The notes under the pieces are model-generated. The model was not told the DNA's origin. It searched no databases and worked only from the letters and a program-made list of their open reading frames with translations. DNA of 21,972 bases from Succinatimonas sp. UBA6849. GTDB taxonomy: Bacteria > Pseudomonadota > Gammaproteobacteria > Enterobacterales > Succinivibrionaceae. Positions within the stretch are counted from its first letter, which is position 1, and every line of letters starts with the position of its first letter. The translations under genes were made by a program, and so were the position numbers. Positions 7,978 to 16,000 of the stretch are shown in pieces. The stretch is from contig DKDL01000006.1 of assembly GCA_002449335.1 (NCBI GenBank), forward strand, positions 1 through 21,972, written 5' to 3'.

Positions 7978-8045
7978 AATAACGCATCACGAGAAAGATA
8001 TATCTTAATCAGCAATCTGATATAAACAGATTGAGATGCGTTATT
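7978..8045. repeat. Nested inverted-repeat element (possible three-way junction)
   Basis: Outer perfect 11-bp arms AATAACGCATC (7978-7988) and GATGCGTTATT (8035-8045) enclose a 12-bp palindrome AAGATATATCTT (7995-8006) and a 7-bp hairpin CAATCTG/CAGATTG (8013-8019 and 8027-8033, loop ATATAAA). It fills the gap between the kinase-like gene and the AlbA_2 gene, ending 18 bp before the AlbA_2 ATG. There is no T-run, so it is not a plain terminator. It could be an RNA leader, an operator cluster or a tiny terminal-inverted-repeat element. Both flanks end in GA. Confidence 0.55.
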
Positions 8046-8063
8046 GAAGAAGAGAGTTGTTTT

Positions 8064-9596
8064 ATGTCTGAAAGCCAAAACATTGAATATAAAGAGACAT
8101 GGAAAGACGATTATTTAAAATGGCTGTGCGGATTTGCAAATGCGCAAGGCGGAATACTGTATATTGGCTTGGATGATGACGGCAATGTTGTTGGCGTAAA
8201 CAACTGTAAAAAATTGCTTGAAGATCTTCCTAATAAAATTCAGTCAGGATTGGGTATTGTTGCTCAGGTTAACAAGAAAATAAAGAATGGCTTAGACTAT
8301 ATTGAAATAAAAGTCTCTAAAAGTTCATCTCCTATTAGTTACCATGGATAATTTCATGTTCGAAGTGGTAGCACGAAGCAGCAGTTAACAGGATTAGCTT
8401 TAACCGAGTTCATTACACGAAAAACAGGTTTTCGATGGGAAGATGTCACGGTAGATAATATCTCTGTTGAAGATCTTGATGAAGACAGTTTTAGGATCTT
8501 CAGAAGAGAAGCTCTCCAAAGAAAACGCATGAGCGACTCTGATCTAAATATCTCAAATGAAGAGTTGCTCAAAAAGTTGGATCTAATATCTAATGGAAAA
8601 CTAAAAAGAACTGCCATTCTTCTCTTTTACAAAAATCCTTCAGTTGTGCAAATGGGTAGCCATGTTCAAGTTGGAATGTTCGGAGAACACGCTGAAGTCT
8701 TATACCACGACATGCTTGAAGGGTCTTTAATATCAACTGCAGATAAGATAGTTGATCTTATATACCTAAAATACCTAAAAGCAAAGATCTCATACGAACA
8801 CGATAGAAGAATAGAGACTTATCCATATCCTAGACCTGCCATTAGAGAAGCTATATTTAATGCAATTGTCCACAATTGCTATATGTATGGCTATCCAATT
8901 CAAATCAGAATTGAAGAAGAGCAAATGATCATAAGCAATACTTGCGTATTGCCTGAAGGATGGACTGTAGATACTCTAATGAGGTCGCATACATCTATGC
9001 CTTATAATCCAACTTTTGCAAATGTATTTTACAGAGCAGGATTTATTGAGCATTGGGAACGAGGTATTGAAAAGATCTGCGACTCTTGCAAAGAATATGG
9101 TTGCGAGCTACCAAGATATGAACTTTTAGGTAATACATTAAGAGTCCACTTTAAAGCACTGCCTAGTGCAATAATCAAAGAAAACTCAGACGACAAAAAC
9201 ATTGATAAATTTACCATCAAAAATATAATCAATGACACCAGTAGTTGCACCGATAAATCTGAGTTTGACACTAATAAATCCGAGCTTGGCACTAATAAAT
9301 CTGAGTTTGGCACTAATAAATCCGAGCTTGGCACTAATAAATCCGAGCTTGGCACTAATAAATCCGAGCTTGGCACTAATAAGTCTGCTATTAATAAAGA
9401 GCAAGAAACACTCTTGAAAGATCAATTAATTTCAATTTTGGAATCAGATCCTTCTATTACACAACAAAAGCTATCTGAGAAATTAAATTATCCTTTAAGA
9501 TCTCTAAAAAGAATAATGAAAGAACTTTCAGAGAAAGGACAAATTTCAAGATCAGGAAGTAGAAGAAAAGGCATATGGATCGTTAAGAAAGTATAA
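8064..9596 (+). pseudogene. AlbA_2 (Schlafen-type) ATP-binding protein interrupted by an in-frame stop
   Basis: Reading one frame from ATG 8064 to TAA 9594-9596 gives 510 codon positions broken only by a TAA at 8349-8351 (position 96). Before the stop comes the AlbA_2 domain (PF04326): MSESQNIEYKETW, then FANAQGGILYIGLDDDG at about 24-40. After it the expected continuation runs on without a shift: FHVRSGSTKQQL, then a RecG-related/HATPase_c_4-like region including RPAIREAIFNAIVHNCY, a heptapeptide-repeat linker and a C-terminal winged helix (about 450-505). The usual residue at the stop site is Lys (HGKFHVRSGS), so one A-to-T change explains TAA. An ATG at 8529 could restart translation but has a poor ribosome-binding site. 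Such proteins are proposed regulators or defence-associated factors. The otherwise clean frame means the lesion is recent, or is read through, or is a sequencing error. Confidence 0.85.
9252..9389 (+). repeat. 21-bp tandem repeat, six full units plus a partial, encoding TNKSELG
   Basis: Units of the type AATAAATCCGAGCTTGGCACT start at 9273, 9294, 9315, 9336 and 9357, preceded by a diverged unit at 9252 and followed by a 12-bp partial (9378-9389). Units 2, 4, 5 and 6 are identical. The repeat encodes (T)NKSE(F/L)G heptads in the linker between the ATP-binding region and the winged helix of the AlbA_2 gene. Because 21 is divisible by three, slippage changes linker length without shifting the frame. 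It also keeps several other frames open, which creates false antisense ORFs. Confidence 0.93.
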
Positions 9597-9611
9597 TTGT
9601 ATTTCTTGTAT

Positions 9612-9640
9612 TTGCCCTGACATGTATATTTTGATAAAAT
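9612..9640 (+). promoter_or_regulatory. Possible promoter for tRNA-Gly
   Basis: TTGCCC (9612-9617), a 17-nt spacer and TAAAAT (9635-9640) would start transcription about 30 nt before the mature tRNA. Both hexamers deviate from consensus, so this is a modest call based mainly on spacing and position. Confidence 0.35.
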
Positions 9641-9676
9641 TCCAACAAAATTTTAGTCAAGATTAATTTTTTGATT

Positions 9677-9750
9677 GCGAGTGTAGTTCAATGGTAGAAC
9701 TGCAGCTTCCCAAGCTGCTGACGCGGGTTCGATTCCCGTCACTCGCTCCA
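9677..9750 (+). tRNA. glyU: tRNA-Gly (anticodon CCC)
   Basis: Complete 74-nt cloverleaf with encoded CCA. Acceptor GCGAGTG pairs with CACTCGC. The D-arm is TAGTTCAATGGTAGA-like. The anticodon stem GCAGC/GCTGC holds loop TTCCCAA, with anticodon CCC at 9709-9711. The T-arm is CGGGTTCGATTCCCG. Overall it resembles E. coli glyU. It reads GGG codons. It sits between the interrupted AlbA_2 gene and the type I restriction operon, the sort of position often used as an integration site. Confidence 0.95.
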
Positions 9751-10159
9751 TTTCATTCAATTTCCTTTTTCAAGAATTCAAAATCAACATTACAGCTCTG
9801 TGGAAAAGCTTGTAAGAATTGGCTTTTTTCAAGTTGACCTTTCGTTGGATATTGTAGCTAACTTAAAACATGGACGTGGTAATAACAATTGGTGTGGTGA
9901 TTAGTGTGGTCCTTAGTGTGTTTTCGGTGTGACTAATAGAGATCCGAACAACATCTTGTTTTGGAGAAGCTCAATAAGAATTTGTGTTCGCCAATAAAGA
10001 GCTCTTTTATTGGCAAACTTTAACTGTCCCTAAGCGAGCCTTTGATAAACAAAGTGGGAAGGTTCCTATCGAGATTAGCTTTATAATGCAATTAACCTTT
10101 TGTCAATTAGAGAGTTAATTCTTGTCGACAATAGGTATGCGCTAACTATCTTAGCAAAG
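9751..10159. other. 409-bp non-coding stretch between tRNA-Gly and hsdS
   Basis: No credible gene. It contains four GTGTG-type words at 9892, 9904, 9916 and 9927, spaced 12, 12 and 11 bp; a 9-bp inverted repeat GCCAATAAA/TTTATTGGC (9990-9998 and 10006-10014); and AATTAAC/GTTAATT arms (10090-10096 and 10114-10120). None has a terminator-type T-run in the direction of the hsd operon. No integrase fragment could be recognised in translation. Confidence 0.5.
9990..10014. repeat. 9-bp inverted repeat with GAGCTCT loop
   Basis: Arms GCCAATAAA (9990-9998) and TTTATTGGC (10006-10014) are perfect complements around a 7-nt centre that is itself nearly palindromic. It lies 146 bp beyond the hsdS stop. 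Without a T-run on either strand it is not a clear terminator. Confidence 0.45.
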
Positions 10160-11641
10160 CTACTTGAGCTTTAACTTGTCGCACAAAGCAAGCAATTCTT
10201 CGACTTTAGCTACGATACGTTTTTGCTCGGCTAAGGGAGGGATCGGTACTACTAAATTATCGACTTGATTTAAGTAAAACCCCTTTTGAGCTGTTCCTTT
10301 TGCGTTGTTATTCATAAAAGAGAAAACATAATTAGAATCCAACATGTACTTTAAATACTTATTAAATACAAAGGTACTAATCACAGTAACGCTTCGCTGA
10401 AAACAAATATTCATTCCACCTTGGAATATGCAACTTCTTCCAATTGTTCCCACTGTAGTTAAAAGGATGTCACCTTTCTCTAACTTTGTCCTCTCATTTT
10501 CTTTCAGATAACTTTCTTTTGAAAGATATCTAGCTTTAGTTAAATCTATTAACGCATCTTGATTGATATTTGATGCAGATAACATCAGATAATCTGTTGC
10601 TGAATTTTCTCCTTTGGGAGGATTATGATCACCGTCAACAATTTTTGAACAAATATTTTTAAGTCGCCCCCACTTCCAATTGCTAGGAATATCAAAGGGA
10701 ATTTCATCATCTTCTATTGGAGCTAGAGACTTTTCTTTCTTAAGTTTTCCATCTTCAATTAGCTTTTGCTTTTCTTCTTGAATCTGTTGGTACAAATCTT
10801 CAGCTATACCTTCTTCAGGTCTTTGTTCTACAAGATTTCCCTGAATAGCCATCTGAAGAATCTTCTCTTTGATTTGTGCATCAAGATCAACTTTTCTGTT
10901 CAAAAGATCTTCTGCCTTATTTATAACAGATAAGTAATTTTCTACTTTAGATGCAATTCGTTTTTGTTCTGCTAAAGGAGGTAAAGGGAAAAGAGTTTGT
11001 TTTAATGAATCTCCTCCAAAACGCTGTTGGCCAACAGTTCCAGAAAAATTATCTATACCATAATTGATAAAGTAAGATGATTTTGCAAAGTACAGTAAAT
11101 AGAGATTATCTATTAACGAACCTGTTCTTAAAATATTCAGTTCTGTTGTTCCTGCTCCGTAGCCATTTACCAAATTTTTAGCTATTGCTGATTTCCTATT
11201 TTGAAAACATGGAGTTATTTTGGCTACGATTACATCTTCATTTTGAAATTTGGAAAAATTCTTTTTAACGTCTTTCCATAACTTTACTTCTGATAAATTT
11301 ATAGTTGATTTATATCCTGCTTCTATATTTATCATAGGAATAAAAGATACTTCAGATTCGTCATTGAATTTTACAGATGGATTTACTTGAATACAGTCAG
11401 AAATTCTAACCCACTTCCAACTCTCAGGAATATCAAAGGGAATTTCATCATCTTCTATTGGAGCTAGAGTCTTTTCTTTCTTAATTTTTCCTTCTTTGAT
11501 TAGCTTTTGCTTTTCTTCTTGAATCTGTTGGTACAAATCTTCAGCTGTACCTTCTTCAGGTCTTTGTTCTACAAGCTTTCCTCTAATCGCTAGATATAGA
11601 ATGTGTTCTCTGAACTCTTTGAGCTTTTCGAGACTAATCAT
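10160..11641 (-). CDS. hsdS: Type I restriction-modification specificity subunit HsdS
   Basis: The 493-residue DNA-recognition subunit directs the HsdM/HsdR complex to a bipartite target. It has two target-recognition domains (about 75-225 and 320-470), each followed by the conserved PPLAEQKRI helix start (221-229 and 468-476). Each is preceded by the same conserved block LVEQRPEEG...EDLYQQIQEEKQ...IEDDEIPFDIP (about 23-72 and 270-319). These are coded by near-identical DNA repeats. The ATG overlaps the hsdM stop in ATGATTAG, with AAGGAG 10 nt upstream, so it is translationally coupled to hsdM. The recognition sequence cannot be deduced from the domains by eye. It is full length with no sign of truncation. 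Confidence 0.95.
   Translation of the reverse strand: MISLEKLKEFREHILYLAIRGKLVEQRPEEGTAEDLYQQIQEEKQKLIKEGKIKKEKTLAPIEDDEIPFDIPESWKWVRISDCIQVNPSVKFNDESEVSFIPMINIEAGYKSTINLSEVKLWKDVKKNFSKFQNEDVIVAKITPCFQNRKSAIAKNLVNGYGAGTTELNILRTGSLIDNLYLLYFAKSSYFINYGIDNFSGTVGQQRFGGDSLKQTLFPLPPLAEQKRIASKVENYLSVINKAEDLLNRKVDLDAQIKEKILQMAIQGNLVEQRPEEGIAEDLYQQIQEEKQKLIEDGKLKKEKSLAPIEDDEIPFDIPSNWKWGRLKNICSKIVDGDHNPPKGENSATDYLMLSASNINQDALIDLTKARYLSKESYLKENERTKLEKGDILLTTVGTIGRSCIFQGGMNICFQRSVTVISTFVFNKYLKYMLDSNYVFSFMNNNAKGTAQKGFYLNQVDNLVVPIPPLAEQKRIVAKVEELLALCDKLKLK
10685..10840. repeat. 156-bp direct repeat within hsdS, copy 1 (encodes the central conserved block)
   Basis: Matches 11426-11581 with no gaps and only a scatter of substitutions, running from AGGAATATCAAAGGG to the CTACAAG...TTTCC end. 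It encodes the conserved helix/linker before the second recognition domain. Homologous recombination between the two copies would delete or exchange the first recognition domain. Confidence 0.9.
11426..11581. repeat. 156-bp direct repeat within hsdS, copy 2 (encodes the N-terminal conserved block)
   Basis: Partner of 10685-10840, 741 bp away start to start and equal in length. It encodes residues around 20-75 of HsdS, ahead of the first recognition domain. Confidence 0.9.
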
Positions 11642-13073
11642 TATCTTCTAACTCCTTAAGCTCAGATACAATTGCCCCCAAAGAAGACACAACATCTTTA
11701 AATTCAGATAGCAGATCTTCACTTTGAGAAACTATCTCTGATAAAGAAACTTCTCTTTTTTCCTTTTTGAACAAACCAAGATCAAGAGAATTTTTTTTCT
11801 TTTCAATTTGTTCTCTTGTAAAAACTGACCAGCGTGGATCATTAACAGAATGACGATCTTCAGCTGTATAGGCTTTAATAAAATCTGAAAAATCATCTTC
11901 AGTTAAAGGAGTTCTTACACCAAAGGATCTCATATTGGATCTCATATCGTAGAACCAAACTTCTTTAGTATTTTCTTTGTCAGAGTTTCCTCTAGTAAAG
12001 AAGACTACATTTGTTTTAACTCCTTTTGCGTAAAAGATTCCTGTTGGCAATCTTAATATAGTATGGACATTGCACTTATCCATTAATTCTACTCGAACAT
12101 TTTCACCATCGTGCTCTGCAAAAAGAACGCTATCAGGAAGCACAACAGCGGCTCGTGCTTTACCATTAGCTTTTAAACTTCTATAAATATGCTGTAAAAA
12201 ATTCAACTCTTTAATGCTTGCTGGGTACAGAAGATCAGATCTTGAAATACTATCTCCTTTACCAGAGCCGTAAGGAGGATTTGTAAGAACAACATCATAG
12301 TTCTTAAAGCTTTCTCCTAAAGGAGATAATGTATCTCCTCTATAAATTTTGCTATTTATGTTATGCAACATAGCGTTCATCAATGCTAGTCTATGAGTAT
12401 CAACAACAAACTCACAACCAGTAAATGCCTCAGATGCTTCAAATTTTGCAGTATCTGTATCTATATCCATGAAATCGTCTGTATGCTCTTTTACATATTG
12501 ATGAGCTGCGATCATGAAACCAAAAGTACCACAAGCAGGATCATTGCATCTTTCACCAGGCTGTGGTTTTACAAGTTCAGTCATCACGTTAATAAGAGGT
12601 CTTGGAGTAAAGTATTGGCCTGCTTTAGATTTTTTTTCACTTACAGTTTTTTCCAAAAGACCTTCGTACAAATCGCCTAATCCTTCTTCTTTAGCAGAGA
12701 ACCAATCAAGTTCATTAATGTCCTTAATGATTTTTTCTAAATATTTTGGCTCTTCAATACTGGATACAGCTCCTTTATAAATATCTACTACTTCTTGCGG
12801 AATTGAAACTTTTAGCTCATCTCCATTTTCATTTTTTCCACCCAACACAGACAATAACTTGTTGTAGAAAACTTTTAACTCAGTTCCAGATTTTGCTATC
12901 AAATTATCCCATCTGTATCCTTCGGGAATTTTTTGGTCTGCTCCGGTTTCTTGAGCCATTTTCAAAAATAGAATGAAAGTAAGCTCTTTCAAATAGTCGT
13001 TGTAGCTGACCCCTCCATTTCTCAATACATCACACAGGTTCCACAGCTTTTGAACAATTTCTGAAGTTTTCAT
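11634..13073 (-). CDS. hsdM: Type I restriction-modification DNA methyltransferase subunit HsdM
   Basis: A 479-residue N6-adenine methyltransferase that uses S-adenosylmethionine to modify the host target in complex with HsdS. The N-terminal helical HsdM domain (about 1-130) is followed by the YFTPRPL linker (154-160), SAM-binding motif I DPACGTFG (178-185) and catalytic motif IV NPPY (265-268). All are intact. The length is closer to the shorter type IB-like HsdM proteins than to EcoKI. Its ATG overlaps the hsdR stop as TAATG and its own end overlaps hsdS by 8 bp, so R, M and S are one coupled operon. No frameshift is seen. Confidence 0.96.
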   Translation of the reverse strand: MKTSEIVQKLWNLCDVLRNGGVSYNDYLKELTFILFLKMAQETGADQKIPEGYRWDNLIAKSGTELKVFYNKLLSVLGGKNENGDELKVSIPQEVVDIYKGAVSSIEEPKYLEKIIKDINELDWFSAKEEGLGDLYEGLLEKTVSEKKSKAGQYFTPRPLINVMTELVKPQPGERCNDPACGTFGFMIAAHQYVKEHTDDFMDIDTDTAKFEASEAFTGCEFVVDTHRLALMNAMLHNINSKIYRGDTLSPLGESFKNYDVVLTNPPYGSGKGDSISRSDLLYPASIKELNFLQHIYRSLKANGKARAAVVLPDSVLFAEHDGENVRVELMDKCNVHTILRLPTGIFYAKGVKTNVVFFTRGNSDKENTKEVWFYDMRSNMRSFGVRTPLTEDDFSDFIKAYTAEDRHSVNDPRWSVFTREQIEKKKNSLDLGLFKKEKREVSLSEIVSQSEDLLSEFKDVVSSLGAIVSELKELEDND

Positions 13074-16000
13074 TATTGGGTAATTCCGTTTTCGTTAAAT
13101 ATATAGTTGTTTAGTTCTTTGAAATAGTTGCCTAAGTTATTGTTAAAGTAACCATCAATCCTCTTAAAGCCGCCAATATTCTTAAAACGAGGATCTTCGT
13201 CTAAAACATCGACAGTGAGGACTGTTTCCTGATCACTTAAGAGATACTTTTCAAATTTCTCTAACCAAGCTTTTTCATTTTGATCAAAAACATGAGCTGA
13301 CAAGATCTTTTTAAATGCACTCTTAATTTTGTCCTCATGGCTAATCAATGGTTCTCCTAGAGCAATATTTCTAATAATAGTAGTGATATCTGCACTAATC
13401 TCTGCATCAGATTTGTTTACAGTCTTGATGGCAGACATGAGTTGTTGCTTAGTAAAGTGTTCTGTTTCTAAAATATTGATGAGATCCTTAAGTCCCTGTC
13501 TGGTTAGATTTGAAGGTCTTGTATACACAAGGTTCAACATCGCAATTTTGTCTTTGTTTTCTTTGATGTACTTATTAAAAGCCTCAAGGTAGTCTTCAGG
13601 TGTTGAATACTTTTCTCCGTAAGCTCTTGAATGCTCTTCTAATTCATCTTTTTTGTCTGATATAACAACTGGACTATTGTCTTTACCTTTTAGAGCGTCT
13701 AATTTTTGCAACAGAGAGTCATGCTCTAAAAGAATAGCTTTAAATTCTTTGGTATCTTTGCAGTTTTTTATTTTCTCAAAGAATTCATTAGGACCAATAC
13801 CCCCAGATAAAGAGCTAAATGTCTCTTTAGCTTTTTCATCCATGTGTTTGACTTTTCTTTGAAGCTTAGCTTCGATTTGTCCCCTTAAATAATCTAGCTC
13901 TTTTTCATCTTCAGTGTTTTTTACTTTACCAGCTAGATCTGTAAATTTTTCCTTAGGAGAAACAACAACAGGTTTCATTGTTGAAACATCAGCTAATGCT
14001 GTTGTAGCACCTACGGCATCATAGATTTCAAAATGATCTTTACCAATATCAGGACACAATCTTGTGGCTCTACCTAGCATCTGCTCATAGAGAATTCTTG
14101 ATTTTACACAGCGCAAGAATACAAGCTTGTTAATTTTAGGGACATCGATACCTGTAGTTAATAAATCAACTGTAACTACTATGCTAGGGAACTCTTCATT
14201 TTTAAATTTCTTGATAGCGTGTTGGATCTTTTTCTTATTGCCATCATAGGATTTACCGGTGATTTTTACGATGGCATCATCATCTATTCCCTGAGCTGTA
14301 TAGATTTCTTTTAGGATATCAACAATCATATCTGCATGAGCATCATTTACAGCATAAATCAAAGTCTTGCCTCTGAAATCAGAAAATAAAGGAGAAATAT
14401 CGTTAGAAATCTCTTTTAAGACTGTTTCATTAAAGCTTCTTGTGATAACAGTGCGATTAAACTGCTCAACATCAAAATTCATCTCATCTGGTAAATTAAA
14501 TACATTTAACTCGCCTGTTTTAGGATCATATACATTGATATCTTCACCTTTTGCATAGTTAATTCCATTGATGCTTAACTTGGTTTTAATAATATGCGGA
14601 GCATCAAAATCAACTAAGTAACCATCAAGAACAGCTTGTCTGTATGAGTAGTTATAAACAGGTTCACCAAAGATACTTACGGTATGAAGTGCTGGAGTAG
14701 CTGTTAATGCCACCTTTACTCCATTAAAGTAATCTACAACAGAGCGATACTTGCTTTGGTAATCTAACTGATTACTATACAAAGCCTCTTCCTCTGTCAT
14801 TTCCTTATCGAGGATATAACCACGGTGTGCTTCATCAATAATCACAAGATCAAAATCATTAACACCTGGCATTGGATTTGAGTTTTCTGAATCTACATAA
14901 TACAGAATTCTCTTTACCATACTCTGCACTGTAGCTACTTGAACTTTTGTAGCTTTTTCAATGCAACTGTCATCTAGTTTATTGATGTTATAAATCTTAT
15001 CTAAGGTCTGGTAGTCTTCTAGTTCAACATCTTTGAACACATCCGCGGTCTGCTCACCAAGAGAAGTTCTATCTACTAAATATAAAATTCTCTTGAAACG
15101 GTTAGCCTTTAAAACACGATAAATCAAACCTAAGATGGTTCTGGTTTTACCAGTACCAGTTGCCATTGACACTAAGATCTTGTCCTGTCCTGCGTTGATA
15201 CGATCTTCAACCGCTTTAATAGCATCTACCTGGTAGGTTCTTAAATTAAGACCACTCTTATCTAGAAGAACATCTAGAGGCTCGGCCTTAAGACGTTCCA
15301 TACCAGCTTCTACTCTGTTTTCTAATAACTCTTGCAGTCCAATTGGAGATATCCAGCCTCTCAATGCTTTAGGAGCATTGTTAGTAGCACGAAAATCTAA
15401 GAACCAGATTCCAGACTTCTGTTCATAATCTTTAAGATAAGGTCTGCCATTTGTTGCAAAAGTAAAAGGCACTTGATAAGGTCCATAGGTATCGATTACA
15501 TAGTCCTTATCCTCATCTCTTACATTTGACGAGTAATCCTTACACTGATCATCAATTACAGAGGGAATATCCTTATCCATTGATTTAGCTTCGACAAAGG
15601 CATAAAGCTTCTCGCCTATAAATAATGCATAGTCAGCATAGCAGTTTCCTTTGTTTTTAGTGGTTACAGGATTAGTTGGCCACTCTGCAATTGCAATATT
15701 TCTTCCCTTTTGAGGACGAGTACCTTTTGAATATCTTAAAGTTTCAGTATCCGTTTCCCAACCAACGGCTCTTAGCTGAGAATCAATAATGATTCTGGTT
15801 TCAGCTTCATTCTTAGGTCTTTGATTCTCAGCTCTGATAGTTCTCTTTTTAAGCTCACTCTGACTTGGGGCAGTTACTTTCTTTGCTTTATCAAGATCTT
15901 CTTGAATTAGTTTTTCTTCAAACTTATTGTCTTTATCTTGTTGAATAACTGAAGTTGTAACTACAGATGTCGCTATGGTCTGCTCTACAGGTTCTATATA

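Noticed and set aside
9252..9389. CRISPR-like array
   Set aside because: Repeats are directly adjacent, without spacers, and lie inside a coding frame.
9029..9425. Overlapping ORFs on both strands rich in repeated SSDLLVP, AKLGFIS and INPSLAL units
   Set aside because: All arise from the 21-bp tandem repeat inside the AlbA_2 gene, whose period keeps other frames open.
10090..10120. AATTAAC/GTTAATT stem as terminator of the hsd operon
   Set aside because: AT-only stem, long loop and no T-run on the minus strand.
9751..10159. Remnant of an integrase next to tRNA-Gly
   Set aside because: I translated the stretch in several frames and saw no tyrosine-recombinase motif; the idea rests on position only.
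12393..12976. Plus-strand ORFs of 76-95 residues inside hsdM
   Set aside because: Antisense to a well-conserved methyltransferase gene; low-complexity composition.
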